NCBI GenBank assembly: GCA_029907255.1
Contig: JARYMF010000005.1
Span: forward strand, 62,001 to 126,000
DNA length: 64,000 nt
Source: Armatimonadota bacterium
Lineage (GTDB): Bacteria; Armatimonadota; UBA5829; DTJY01
Reading direction: 5' to 3'
The position numbers were made by a program, and so were the translations under genes. Positions 34,390 to 43,882 of this stretch are shown here, piece by piece. Position 1 is the stretch's first letter. Each line of letters begins with the position of its first letter. A model generated the notes under the pieces. It was given only the letters and a program-made list of their open reading frames with translations, was not told the DNA's origin and ran no database searches.

Positions 34390-36549
34390 ATGGAACATAT
34401 CCTCAAAGACTTGAATCCCGCCCAAAGGGAAGCCGTATGCCACTCAGAGGGTCCTCTCCTGATTTTTGCAGGAGCAGGAAGCGGCAAGACTCGTGCTCTT
34501 ACTTACCGAATGGCTTATTTGATTGGTGCAAAGGGTGTAAGGCCGTCCAATATCCTTGCAGTTACCTTTACCAATAAAGCCGCGCGGGAAATGAAAGAGC
34601 GCATTAAAGGTTTAGTTGGAAGTCGAATGCTAGAACAGATGTGGGTTGGTACTTTCCACTCCGTCTGTGCCCGAATGCTTCGAGAACGAGGCGACCGAAT
34701 TGGTTTGGATAGGAACTTTGTCATATTCGATGAACAAGATCAACTCACGCTTCTTCGCGAATGCCTGGAGCAGCTAAACATTGACGAAAGATTTTACCCT
34801 GCTAGGCAAATACAATGGCATATCAGTCATGCTAAAGAACAGATGATTATGCCTGAAGAATATATCAACCTCTACAAAGGTGCTCTCGAGAACCAAATCG
34901 GAAAAGTTTACCCCCTCTACCAAAAGAAGCTTCTTGAAAATCGGGCACTTGACTTCGACGACTTAATTTTATATGCCGTGTGGCTACTCCGAGAATGCCC
35001 GGACGTTCGCCAACATTACCAACAAAAATTCAAGCATATTCTCGTAGATGAATATCAGGATATTAATCATTCTCAGTTTCAATTTGTGAAACTACTTGCC
35101 GAGGAACATCGGAATATCTGCGTAGTTGGAGACGACGACCAAAGCATTTATTCATGGCGTGGCGCAGATGTGGGAATTATACTAGGATTCACAAAGCATT
35201 TTCCAGATGCAAAAGTGGTGAAGCTTGAGCAAAATTACCGCTCGACTCGGAATATCCTCGACGCAGCCTATCATGTTATCTCAAAAAACTCTACACGCGC
35301 TGAGAAAAAGCTTTGGACGGAACGCGGGGAAGGGGCGCTCCTCGATAAAATCGAAGCGTCGGACGAGCACGACGAGGCGTCGCAAGTTGTTAACCGGATG
35401 CGTGATAAGGTTTTGGCAGGTGAAAGGGAATATTCCGATTTTGTGGTGCTATACCGGACAAACGCTCAGTCACGTGTGTTTGAAGACGTTCTCCGCAACT
35501 ATCGCGTGCCATACAAGATTATTGGAGGCTTCAGATTCTACGAGCGCAAAGAAATCAAAGATTTGCTAGCCTACCTTCGCCTTGCTTACAATCCCTCAGA
35601 CACCGTAAGCCTACTGCGCATCATTAACGTTCCTCCACGTGGAGTTGGGCCTATCACCATCGAGCGTATACGGGACTTCGCTGAAAAAGAGGGCATAAGC
35701 CTCTACGAAGCATTGCACCGGCTAGAAGAAATAGAAGTACCTCGTGCACGACGTGAGTTGAATGCACTTGCCAAGCTAATCGAGTTTCTCCATTCTAAAC
35801 AAGAGGAATACTCTGTGGGTAAACTACTAATCGAGATTGTGGAGAACACCAATTACATAACAGAGCTTCAAAAACAAGGGACTCACGAAGCAGAAGCAAG
35901 GGTAGAAAACGTTAAAGAGCTTTTCTCAGTAATAAAAGAATTCGAGGAAATAAGCGAGAATCCAACGCTAGCCAAGTTCCTCGAAGAAATGGCACTAATG
36001 TCGGATATTGACAGCTATGAAGAAAATGAAAATGCAGTTGTGCTTATGACCCTTCACTCAGCAAAGGGACTAGAGTTTCCTGTAGTTTTCATGGTTGGCA
36101 TGGAAGAAGGTATATTCCCTCACAGCCGCTCTATGCAAAGCAGAGAAGAGCTTGAGGAGGAACGCAGGCTGTGTTATGTTGGAATGACGCGAGCTAAAGA
36201 TGAACTTTGCTTAAGTTATGCACATACTCGGACTCTGTTTGGCGAGCACAGGCGCATGGTTCCGTCTCGGTTTATTAGGGAAATTCCGCCTGAAATGTTC
36301 GTTACCCATAGGCCGACAACACAAGCTGATATGCCAACTTCACAGCTTTGGGTGGGCACTGAAAAACAAAGAGGACCGACAATAGCCTTCAAGATTGGAG
36401 ACTATGTAAGACACAGCGTTTTTGGCTTGGGAATAGTGATTGATATTAAATCAGATGACAAAGACGTACAAATCACGGTTGCTTTCGAAGAAATTGGCGT
36501 AAAAAGGCTAATGCTTTCATTTGCGCCGCTTGAAAAGGTAGAAGTTTAG
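34390..36549 (+). CDS. pcrA: UvrD/PcrA-family superfamily 1 DNA helicase
   Basis: A 3'-to-5' ATP-dependent helicase for repair and replication-fork clearing. The 719 residues start MEHILKDLNPAQREAV (Q motif). Walker A is FAGAGSGKTRALTYR, then TFTNKAAREMKERI (motif Ia), LVDEYQDINHSQ (motif II), GDDDQSIYSWRGAD (III), LEQNYRST (IV), VVLMTLHSAKGLEFPVVF (V) and CYVGMTRAKDELCL (VI). The C-terminal about 70 residues (VRHSVFGLGIVIDIKS...) form the PcrA-type tudor-like domain. The length is typical of PcrA. A TATAAT lies at 34371-34376 but without a good -35. It could also be read through from the riboswitch transcript. Confidence 0.97.
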   Translation: MEHILKDLNPAQREAVCHSEGPLLIFAGAGSGKTRALTYRMAYLIGAKGVRPSNILAVTFTNKAAREMKERIKGLVGSRMLEQMWVGTFHSVCARMLRERGDRIGLDRNFVIFDEQDQLTLLRECLEQLNIDERFYPARQIQWHISHAKEQMIMPEEYINLYKGALENQIGKVYPLYQKKLLENRALDFDDLILYAVWLLRECPDVRQHYQQKFKHILVDEYQDINHSQFQFVKLLAEEHRNICVVGDDDQSIYSWRGADVGIILGFTKHFPDAKVVKLEQNYRSTRNILDAAYHVISKNSTRAEKKLWTERGEGALLDKIEASDEHDEASQVVNRMRDKVLAGEREYSDFVVLYRTNAQSRVFEDVLRNYRVPYKIIGGFRFYERKEIKDLLAYLRLAYNPSDTVSLLRIINVPPRGVGPITIERIRDFAEKEGISLYEALHRLEEIEVPRARRELNALAKLIEFLHSKQEEYSVGKLLIEIVENTNYITELQKQGTHEAEARVENVKELFSVIKEFEEISENPTLAKFLEEMALMSDIDSYEENENAVVLMTLHSAKGLEFPVVFMVGMEEGIFPHSRSMQSREELEEERRLCYVGMTRAKDELCLSYAHTRTLFGEHRRMVPSRFIREIPPEMFVTHRPTTQADMPTSQLWVGTEKQRGPTIAFKIGDYVRHSVFGLGIVIDIKSDDKDVQITVAFEEIGVKRLMLSFAPLEKVEV

Positions 36550-36600
36550 AATTAAGCAACTCAATTACTCGCTTCCTGATATCCCTTGGAGGAACAAGAA

Positions 36601-37638
36601 ATGGAAAAAGTCGGTTTCGGAATCATTGGTGCGGGACAATGGGGAGAGCTACACGCGAGGGTGTATGCCTCGTCACCACACGTAATTCTTGCCGGCGTGT
36701 GCGACTTAATTGAGCATCGTGCCGAGTCAATTGCGCAAGCGTATGGTGCTGTTCACTACAAAGATTACGCTGAGCTTCTTGCAGATGAAGCTATCAGTGC
36801 AGTCTCCATCGTCACGCCTGACTTCGCACACGCGGAAATCGCTCTAGCGGCAGCAGAAGCAGGCAAACATATTCTTGTCGAAAAACCCCTCGCTATGACG
36901 GTCGAAGAATGTCAAGCAATCATTGATGCCGCCAAACGTTCAAACGTAAAATTAATGGTTGATTTTCACAACCGCTGGAGCCCGCCATTCTACAAAGCAT
37001 GGGAAGCAATCCGCCGAGGTGATATCGGTGAGCCGCAGCATGTTTACTACCGCCTTAACGACACAATCTACGTGCCAACAACGATGCTTACCTGGGCAGA
37101 AAAGTCTACGGTGGAATGGTTCATAGGTACCCACTCAATAGACACCATCCGCTGGTTACTCCAAGACGAAGTTCGACGAGTATACGCTGTTTCACGATCG
37201 CGTGTTCTTAAAAAAATGGGCATTAATACCCCAGACTTTTATCAGGTTACTCTGGAATTCAACTCAGGCGCAACAGCGCATGTTGAAAACTCCTGGATTC
37301 TTCCAAAGACAACACCGAATATAATTGACCTCAAATGCGAAATTATTGGCGATAAAGGTGCACTGTACCTTGATACAAGTCATGCACGAATTTTGGAAAA
37401 GTATACAGAAACCGAGGCCTCCTACCCCGATGTTCTAGTTATGCCTCAAATTTACGGCGCGCAGATGGGTTTTGCTGCGGAAAGCATTCGCCACTTCATC
37501 GATTGCGTTCTACATGACCGCGAACCGAGGGTAACAGGCGAAGATGGCCTCATAGTAACTCAAATTATTCAAGCGATTGAACAATCAGCAAGAACAAATA
37601 ACCCCGTAGAAATACCAGTTTTTTGCAGTAGTAGTTGA
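36601..37638 (+). CDS. Gfo/Idh/MocA-family oxidoreductase
   Basis: Starts at ATG 36601 (MEKVGFGIIGAGQWGELHAR) with GGAGG 10-14 bases upstream; the frame opens earlier at a TTG within the ribosome-binding site. 345 residues: Rossmann GxGxxG (IIGAGQWGELHA), SIVTPDFAHAEIALAAAEAGK, HILVEKPLAMTVEECQ with the EKP motif, DFHNRWSPPF, and FIGTHSIDTIRWLL with the catalytic His-containing HSID. A typical NAD(P)-dependent sugar or cyclitol dehydrogenase; substrate unknown. Located 51 bases after pcrA, perhaps in the same transcript. A strong promoter for the next gene overlaps its stop codon. Confidence 0.95.
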   Translation: MEKVGFGIIGAGQWGELHARVYASSPHVILAGVCDLIEHRAESIAQAYGAVHYKDYAELLADEAISAVSIVTPDFAHAEIALAAAEAGKHILVEKPLAMTVEECQAIIDAAKRSNVKLMVDFHNRWSPPFYKAWEAIRRGDIGEPQHVYYRLNDTIYVPTTMLTWAEKSTVEWFIGTHSIDTIRWLLQDEVRRVYAVSRSRVLKKMGINTPDFYQVTLEFNSGATAHVENSWILPKTTPNIIDLKCEIIGDKGALYLDTSHARILEKYTETEASYPDVLVMPQIYGAQMGFAAESIRHFIDCVLHDREPRVTGEDGLIVTQIIQAIEQSARTNNPVEIPVFCSSS

Positions 37639-37663
37639 CTAGGTAGCCATAACAAGTTATAAT
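37635..37663 (+). promoter_or_regulatory. Promoter overlapping the MocA stop, for the Ycf48-repeat gene
   Basis: TTGACT (37635-37640), 17-base spacer, TATAAT (37658-37663). The TGA within TTGACT is the MocA stop. The implied leader to the ATG at 37862 is about 190 bases; I see no riboswitch in it. Confidence 0.7.
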
Positions 37664-37861
37664 AAACAAGCTGGTGCTTCTCGTATAGATGGGTAATAAA
37701 ATTCCTTGTGATTTTTCCGCTTGATTCAAAATTACCGCCACGGATGGTTTTCGCCAGCCGAATTATCCTATCGCATACTTCTTTGATGTGCATAATGCCG
37801 CTTTACTCCAAGATCTTAATCTCATTACTTGTTGCAAATCCGTCGTTAAAGTGATTAAAAA

Positions 37862-40324
37862 ATGACAAATATCAGAACAATCCTGTGCATATTAGTTTGG
37901 GTCATCGGAACAGTTTTCCCCTTGCCAGCATTCGCGGCATTATCCGGATGGTTTTGGCAAAACCCACTGCCACAGGGGAACAACTTAGCAGACGTACACT
38001 TCGTAAGCGCTTCCGTCGGCTGGGCTGTTGGCGATGTCGGCACAATCTTAAAAACAACTGATGGAGGCGTTACATGGAATGTTGCGTCCTCACCAACCCT
38101 TAACAATCTGACAAGCGTGCATTTTGTTGACAATGTCAACGGCTGGATTTGCTCTCAAGAAGGCTTGATTTTCAAAACAACAAATGGGGGTTCTAGCTGG
38201 AACAATTCAAGTCCGTCGTCCCCAATTGCAGCAAGCTCTATATACTTCATAGATAAAAACACTGGATGGGTTGCGGGAGACGGAATACTCAAGACCACCA
38301 ACTCTGGGGCAACATGGTCTGTTCAGCTATCAGGCACAAACACTCCGTTCCTAAATTCCATCTTTTTCATAAACTCTCAGGAAGGATGGGCGGTAGGGGC
38401 AATAGACCCTGAAACTGGACAAGGAACAATTCGCCACACTACCAATGGTGGTCAGAATTGGGAAAAGCAGACGTCTAACGTAGACTATGAGCTTATCTCT
38501 GTATACTTCGTAAGCCCAACGCATGGCTGGGCTGTTGGCGCCAATGGAACAATTATAACTACATCAAATGGTGGAGCTACTTGGGTACCCCAAACATCTG
38601 GCACCACAAATATGTTAAATTCTGTGCAATTTTTATCCGACAGCATAGGCTATGCAGTTGGACAAAGCGGCGAAATATTATATACCAACGATGGTGGCAC
38701 CAACTGGCAGAAGCGAAATATGCCAGGCGTTAACAGTTCACTGAACGGAGTATTCTTCATAAACTCCAGTACCGGTTGGGTAGTAGGCGCAGGAGGCAAA
38801 ATTCTCTTAACGACAAACTCGGGACTAACATGGAACTTACAAGCCGGTTCGAGTATAGGTAAGTTGAATGCGGTATGGTTTGTTGACACGGAAAATGGTT
38901 GGGCGGTAGGAGATGCTGGAGTCATACTTCACACAACTACCGGTGGAACCACTTGGTCGATGCAGAATTCAAACACTGGGCAAATCTTATTTGGTGTTCA
39001 TGCCATTAGCAGGTTGAAATGCTGGGCAGTAGGGGGAGGTGGCACCATACTTGCCACTACAGATGGCGGTGAAACCTGGTTTCCCCAATCATCAGGGAAA
39101 ACATTAACGCTCAAAGGTGTTTATTTCCTAGATGAAAACAAGGGATTTGTGTTGGGACAGAGCGGCACAATATTAAAAACAACAAACGGTGGCAACACCT
39201 GGCAATCCGTAACATCAGGAACCACTTCTACCCTTAATTCCATCAGATTCGCAGATGCGCTAAATGGCTGGATTGTTGGAAATAGTGGCGTTGTACTTAA
39301 AACAGTTGATGGTGGTGAAAGCTGGACTAGGTTGCCAACCGGTAAAACTTCGATGTTGACCTCCGTTGACTGCTGGAGCTCAACGCATGCTTGGATTGCT
39401 GGCAACCTGTTCGATGATAATCTAATAACACAGATACTAAGGACCACCAATGGTGGAGCAAGTTGGTCTTCTGTACCCGCAGGTGTAGGAACAAACACCC
39501 TTTACGCGCTTGACTTTATTGACAACAATTATGGCTGGGGTGTTGGTGATTTGGGAGCGATTACCCGAACGCAAAACGGAGGCGACAGCTGGCTGAAACT
39601 TACCTCTCCAACAAGTAACCCGCTTAATTCGGTTTGTTTTGTAAATTCCCGTATAGGCTGGGCAGTGGGAGCAATGGGGACCATCTTGAAGACAATGACC
39701 GGTGGAGAGACGATAGAAGAAGTAAACAATATTAGCGACCTGTTTACCAAGCTAGACAATTCGTGGGTAAGCCTCTCAAATAAAATCGTCTCTGCCAAGT
39801 TTAGCGATCATTTTTACATCCAAGAGCCCAGCCGTTGCTCAGGCATCAGAGTACATTGGAATGGCCCAATGCCTGCCGAAGGAGATGTCGTCACTGTCTT
39901 CGGCATGCTTTCTACATCAAACGCTGAGCGGCAAATTGAAGCAGTTAAAGTACACAAATCAGGCAGCTTAGGACAGACACCAAGCCCTCTGGGAATTTGC
40001 AACCGCAACCTTGGAGGAATAAGCCCAGGTCCGCCGACACCGAGTGTGTTTGAAGCAAATGGCCCTTATAACATTGGACTCAAGGTTAGAGTCTGGGGTG
40101 AAGTAACAGCGGTAGTTCCTAACAGCCATTTTTATATCGACGACGGAGCACACCTCACCGACCAATATGGCAACATCGGCGTGAAGGTACTTGCGCCGCC
40201 TCCTGCTGGGCTAGAAATTGGAAAGTTTGCAATTGTAGTTGGTATTAGCGGTGCGGAAATTTCAGGGTCGCAGATTATTCGGGTAATTCGCGTGCCCGAA
40301 TCAGGCACGATAACCTTCTACTAA
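37862..40324 (+). CDS. Secreted protein with 14 Ycf48-like repeats and C-terminal OB-like domains
   Basis: The 820 residues begin with a signal peptide (TILCILVWVIGTVFPLPAFA). From about residue 40 to 620 there are 14 repeats of about 43 residues, each built on GWAVGxxGTILKTTDGGxTW and SVxFxDxxxGW, a seven-bladed-propeller-type motif as in Ycf48/HCF136; 14 copies would fit two propellers. After that, about 630-700 and 725-815 look like two OB-like beta-barrels (HFYIQEPSRCSGIRVHWNGP, HFYIDDGAHLTDQYGNIGVK share a pattern). Ycf48 aids photosystem assembly, but in non-phototrophs these secreted repeats are uncharacterised. The repetition gives a 129-base DNA periodicity. It is convergent with the Nif3 gene. 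Confidence 0.9.
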   Translation: MTNIRTILCILVWVIGTVFPLPAFAALSGWFWQNPLPQGNNLADVHFVSASVGWAVGDVGTILKTTDGGVTWNVASSPTLNNLTSVHFVDNVNGWICSQEGLIFKTTNGGSSWNNSSPSSPIAASSIYFIDKNTGWVAGDGILKTTNSGATWSVQLSGTNTPFLNSIFFINSQEGWAVGAIDPETGQGTIRHTTNGGQNWEKQTSNVDYELISVYFVSPTHGWAVGANGTIITTSNGGATWVPQTSGTTNMLNSVQFLSDSIGYAVGQSGEILYTNDGGTNWQKRNMPGVNSSLNGVFFINSSTGWVVGAGGKILLTTNSGLTWNLQAGSSIGKLNAVWFVDTENGWAVGDAGVILHTTTGGTTWSMQNSNTGQILFGVHAISRLKCWAVGGGGTILATTDGGETWFPQSSGKTLTLKGVYFLDENKGFVLGQSGTILKTTNGGNTWQSVTSGTTSTLNSIRFADALNGWIVGNSGVVLKTVDGGESWTRLPTGKTSMLTSVDCWSSTHAWIAGNLFDDNLITQILRTTNGGASWSSVPAGVGTNTLYALDFIDNNYGWGVGDLGAITRTQNGGDSWLKLTSPTSNPLNSVCFVNSRIGWAVGAMGTILKTMTGGETIEEVNNISDLFTKLDNSWVSLSNKIVSAKFSDHFYIQEPSRCSGIRVHWNGPMPAEGDVVTVFGMLSTSNAERQIEAVKVHKSGSLGQTPSPLGICNRNLGGISPGPPTPSVFEANGPYNIGLKVRVWGEVTAVVPNSHFYIDDGAHLTDQYGNIGVKVLAPPPAGLEIGKFAIVVGISGAEISGSQIIRVIRVPESGTITFY

Positions 40325-40328
40325 AGTT

Positions 40329-41420
40329 TTAATCAGCACCAAGTATTAATTCGTCCACATATTCTACAGTCACCCCATGTGGCGAAAGTATATCATGGAG
40401 CCTAGGAGCAAGGGCAATCATTCCTGGCCGTTCAGTTTCAAAATGCCCAGCATCAATAACCATCAACCCAAGCGTTCGGGCCTCCACAAACCGATCATGC
40501 CTCAAATCGCCAGTTACAAATACATCCACCCCTTTTGAATACGCCGCCTCGACCTCTCCGCTGCCACCTCCTCCAACGACCGCCACTGTCTCGACCGGCG
40601 CACCCGAATCACCGGACACGCGAAGTACCTCGTTATTAAGCACATCTCGAACTAAACAGCAAAATTCGCCAAAGGTGGTTGGTTCCCGCAATTTTCCATA
40701 CCTACCCAACCCCCACTCCTTGCCTTTGTTCCAAAGGGGATAAACATCATACGCAACTTCTTCGTAAGGATGAACCGCCAACATAGCACGCAAGACATCA
40801 TGCAAGCGCTTCTCAGGAACGATTGTTTCAAGCTTAAACTCCGCTGTCTGCTCCAATTCACCTACATGGCCAATATATGGTGTTGCACCCTCCAACGGTT
40901 TGAAAGTCCCAGTTCCCGGAGAGCGAAAAGTGCAGTGAGAATAATTGCCAATCCATCCTGCACCGGCTTCGCATACAGCATTAAGAACGTCATCCACAGC
41001 TTCATTTGGCACAAATACCGCAAGCTTGAAAAGCTTCTCGCCGCCAGTAACCTTGAGAATCTGGGGATCTGCAATTCCCAGCCGGTCTGCCAGAACATCA
41101 TTGATGCCACCATCCGCACAATCGTAGTTTGTATGCATAACGTAGAGACTCACGCCTGCATTCACTAGCGCATAGACTATTTTCTGGGGGTATTGGTCTA
41201 GCCGAATTGAACGTAACGGGTTGTATATTAGCGGGTGGTGCGCGATAATTAAATCGGCTGACCTAGATTTTAATAACGGAAGGGTAACATCAACTGTCAC
41301 AACTATCGAGCGAACATCCTGGCCTGGGTCTCCAATCATTAATCCAATTCGGTCATCTGGCAACATCCGCTCGGGTGGGGCAATATCTTCAAGTATTGGT
41401 ATAATATCGCGCAATAGCAT
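40329..41420 (-). CDS. Nif3-like dinuclear metal-centre protein
   Basis: Nif3/YqfO proteins form toroidal hexamers with a two-metal site; some are annotated GTP cyclohydrolase 1 type 2. The 363 residues carry IIAHHPLIYNP (the His pair), MHTNYDCADGGINDVLADRLG and near the end GDLRHDRFVEARTLG with DAGHFETER (His and Glu ligands). The middle (about 125-230) is the PII-like insertion of YqfO types (VFVPNEAVDDVLNAVCEAG, PEKRLHDVLRAMLAVHPYEE). Biochemical role unsettled. It ends 5 bases from the convergent Ycf48 gene and starts 49 bases after the desulfhydrase stop. Confidence 0.94.
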   Translation of the reverse strand: MLLRDIIPILEDIAPPERMLPDDRIGLMIGDPGQDVRSIVVTVDVTLPLLKSRSADLIIAHHPLIYNPLRSIRLDQYPQKIVYALVNAGVSLYVMHTNYDCADGGINDVLADRLGIADPQILKVTGGEKLFKLAVFVPNEAVDDVLNAVCEAGAGWIGNYSHCTFRSPGTGTFKPLEGATPYIGHVGELEQTAEFKLETIVPEKRLHDVLRAMLAVHPYEEVAYDVYPLWNKGKEWGLGRYGKLREPTTFGEFCCLVRDVLNNEVLRVSGDSGAPVETVAVVGGGGSGEVEAAYSKGVDVFVTGDLRHDRFVEARTLGLMVIDAGHFETERPGMIALAPRLHDILSPHGVTVEYVDELILGAD

Positions 41421-41468
41421 ATTCAGCCTCCGCAGGGAACTCCTACCGCCAAGCGAAAACCTACTAAC

Positions 41469-42479
41469 TCACTGACTAAGGGCAACTGCCTCATCGTAGA
41501 ATATATCTTTATACGCAAAAAGGCCTCCCGCGCCGCCAGTATGCCAAAAGAGAACTGGGCGTTCGCTACCAATCTTGCCTTCTCTCGCAAGATCAATCAA
41601 ACCAGCCATCGCCTTCCCCGTGTAAACAGGGTCGAGTATCAAACCCTCCGTCCTCGCAGCCAACAGTATCGCATGCTTGCCACTTTCTGTTGGAATGCCA
41701 TATGCTTCCCCAATATACCCATCGTATATCTCAAATGCATCAAATGTTAGCTCACCATCTGCCCTCAGAAGATCCCAAACACCAACCGTAATTTTCCTCA
41801 TTTGTTCTCGGATATGAGCGGCTGAACGACTTACCGAAATTCCTATTACGCGAGCTTCGGGCAGGAAAAGGTGGCATCCGACAACAACCCCTGAAATTGT
41901 TCCGCACGACCCAACTGCTAAAACTATGTCGGGGTTCACAATACCCAAATCATCCAACTGATGCGCAAGTTCCTGAATGGCTTTCACATAACCCAACGCC
42001 CCAAGAGGAGTGGACCCACCAACAGGGATTACGTATGGCTTCCTTCCCTGAGATTTCAATCGTTCCGCCTCTGCAGCCATAACGTCTTCAAGTTGAACAC
42101 CGCCTACGCCTGGAAGGAAACGAATTTCGGCACCGAAGATGGTATCAAGAAGAAGGTTGCCCTGAAATTCGTCAGGCTTTGGGTCGTTCAGAAAAAGAAT
42201 TGCATCCATTCCAAGTTTTCGAGCAGCTGCCGCAGTCATTCGAGCGTGGTTCGATTGCCGTCCCCCACATGTGAGGACAACATCAGCGCCAAGCTTTTTT
42301 GCTTCAGCCATTAAGTACTCCAGCTTCCGAGCTTTATTTCCTCCAAGCGCAAGCCCTGTGGCATCATCACGCTTGACAAGTAGCCGGCTAACGCCAATTT
42401 CCGCTGCCAAACGAGGCGCATCTTCAAGCGCCGTCGGAAGATGTGCAAGCTTGATTCGTGGCAAATCGTCTAGTATCAT
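41469..42479 (-). CDS. PLP-dependent D-cysteine desulfhydrase / ACC-deaminase-like enzyme
   Basis: The frame extends upstream to 42668, but the ATG at 42479 (MILDDLPRIKLAHLPTALED) matches the family N-terminus, giving 336 residues and avoiding overlap with the divergent gene. KRDDATGLALGGNKARKLEYL holds the PLP lysine; TCGGRQSNHARMTAAAARKL and GSCGTISGVVVGC are conserved cofactor contacts, and WHTGGAGGLFAY closes the domain. Family members degrade D-cysteine or 1-aminocyclopropane-1-carboxylate; residues that separate them were not checked. A divergent cysteine desulfurase gene (142 bases away) supports a sulfur-amino-acid link. Confidence 0.88.
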   Translation of the reverse strand: MILDDLPRIKLAHLPTALEDAPRLAAEIGVSRLLVKRDDATGLALGGNKARKLEYLMAEAKKLGADVVLTCGGRQSNHARMTAAAARKLGMDAILFLNDPKPDEFQGNLLLDTIFGAEIRFLPGVGGVQLEDVMAAEAERLKSQGRKPYVIPVGGSTPLGALGYVKAIQELAHQLDDLGIVNPDIVLAVGSCGTISGVVVGCHLFLPEARVIGISVSRSAAHIREQMRKITVGVWDLLRADGELTFDAFEIYDGYIGEAYGIPTESGKHAILLAARTEGLILDPVYTGKAMAGLIDLAREGKIGSERPVLFWHTGGAGGLFAYKDIFYDEAVALSQ

Positions 42480-42620
42480 AGCATTGCAATTGTACCCTTT
42501 GAAAAAAGTATAGTCAATGCAAATGAAAGGAAGAACTGGCGAATTAGGGAATATAGTTTCAATGTGGGGACAGTTGGTGGAAATCATCCCTAATTTTTCC
42601 CTTCGCCCAAGGAGGATTCC

Positions 42621-43775
42621 ATGAAAAAACTTATATATATGGACAATGCTGCAACAACTCCGATGCATCCAGAAGTACTTAATGCGATGATGCCCTTCTT
42701 AACCGAGGAATATGCAAATCCTTCGACACTTTATTCATTTGCAGGGAAACCAAGGCAAGCAGTCGAAGATGCTCGCGCGCAAGTCGCTTCATTAATTGGC
42801 GCAAACACAAAGGAGATATACTTCACCAGCGGCGCAACTGAGTCGGATAACTGGGCAATCAAAGGCACTGCTTTTGCGCTTAAATCTAAAGGAAACCACA
42901 TTATTACCAGTGCAATTGAACATCATGCCGTCATTGAACCCTGCGAATTCCTCAAAAAGCAGGGTTTTAATATAACTTTCCTGCCGGTAGATTCGGATGG
43001 CTTAGTAGACCCCGAAGATGTAAGAAACGCAATTACAGATCAAACAATTTTAATTTCAATAATGCACTCAAATAATGAAATTGGCGTAATCGAGCCAATA
43101 GCCGAAATTGGAGAAATTGCTCGCGAGAAGGGTATTCTTTTCCACACAGACGCCACTCAGTCTGTTGGCAAGGTCCCAATCAATGTTAACGAATTGAAAG
43201 TAGACATGCTTTCGCTATCGGCACATAAGTTTTATGGGCCTAAAGGAGTGGGAGCGCTCTATATCCGAAAAGGCGTTAGGATTGAAAACTTTATGCACGG
43301 CGGCGGCCAAGAAAACGGCAAGCGCGCAGGCACCCACAATGTGCCTGGCATCGTTGGCCTTGGGAAAGCCGCAGAGCTTGCAAAGGAAACCATGGCGGAG
43401 GAAGCAGAATACCTAACTCGCCTAAGAGATAAACTCATCCAGGGAATTCTCACAAGAATCCCCGACAGTCGACTGAACGGGCATCCTACCAAACGCCTCC
43501 CCAATATTGTAAACGTCAGCATCAAGGGAGTCGAAGGCGAATCTATGATTATCTCTCTCGATATGATGGGCATCTGTTCGTCAAGCGGTTCCGCTTGCAC
43601 CTCCGGAACGCTTGAAGCCTCGCATGTACTTCTCGCCCTCGGCTTGCCCCATGAGCTCGCTCATGCCTCCCTAAGGCTTAGCCTTGGCCGCGAGAATACA
43701 GAAGAGGACGTGGATACAGTTATCAATGCTCTGCCCGATATTGTTAAAAGACTGAGAACCATATCACCAATGTAG
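42621..43775 (+). CDS. Cysteine desulfurase (NifS/IscS family)
   Basis: Makes persulfide sulfur from cysteine for Fe-S clusters or other thio-compounds. 384 residues, ATG 42621 with AAGGAGG about 8 bases upstream. YMDNAATTPMHPEVLNAM, FTSGATESDNWAIKGTA, FHTDATQSVGKVPIN, LSLSAHKFYGPKGVGAL (PLP lysine) and SSGSACTSGTLEASHVL (active-site Cys in the longer flexible NifS/IscS-type loop) are all present. No iscU or tRNA thiolase gene is adjacent. It is divergent from the D-cysteine desulfhydrase-like gene, possibly sharing a control region of about 140 bases. Confidence 0.95.
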   Translation: MKKLIYMDNAATTPMHPEVLNAMMPFLTEEYANPSTLYSFAGKPRQAVEDARAQVASLIGANTKEIYFTSGATESDNWAIKGTAFALKSKGNHIITSAIEHHAVIEPCEFLKKQGFNITFLPVDSDGLVDPEDVRNAITDQTILISIMHSNNEIGVIEPIAEIGEIAREKGILFHTDATQSVGKVPINVNELKVDMLSLSAHKFYGPKGVGALYIRKGVRIENFMHGGGQENGKRAGTHNVPGIVGLGKAAELAKETMAEEAEYLTRLRDKLIQGILTRIPDSRLNGHPTKRLPNIVNVSIKGVEGESMIISLDMMGICSSSGSACTSGTLEASHVLLALGLPHELAHASLRLSLGRENTEEDVDTVINALPDIVKRLRTISPM

Positions 43776-43814
43776 GAAATAGGCAAACACTGGATGGTTC
43801 TTAAAAGGAATACC

Positions 43815-43844
43815 TTGACAAAACCTCCTCCCAAGTGCTATACC
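43815..43844 (+). promoter_or_regulatory. Promoter of the Lys/Pro-rich lipoprotein-like gene
   Basis: TTGACA (43815-43820), 18-base spacer, TATACC (43839-43844), 38 bases before the GTG start. Confidence 0.65.
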
Positions 43845-43882
43845 AAAGTCAGGCTCTCGCCTATGGTAAGGAGGTACCTATA

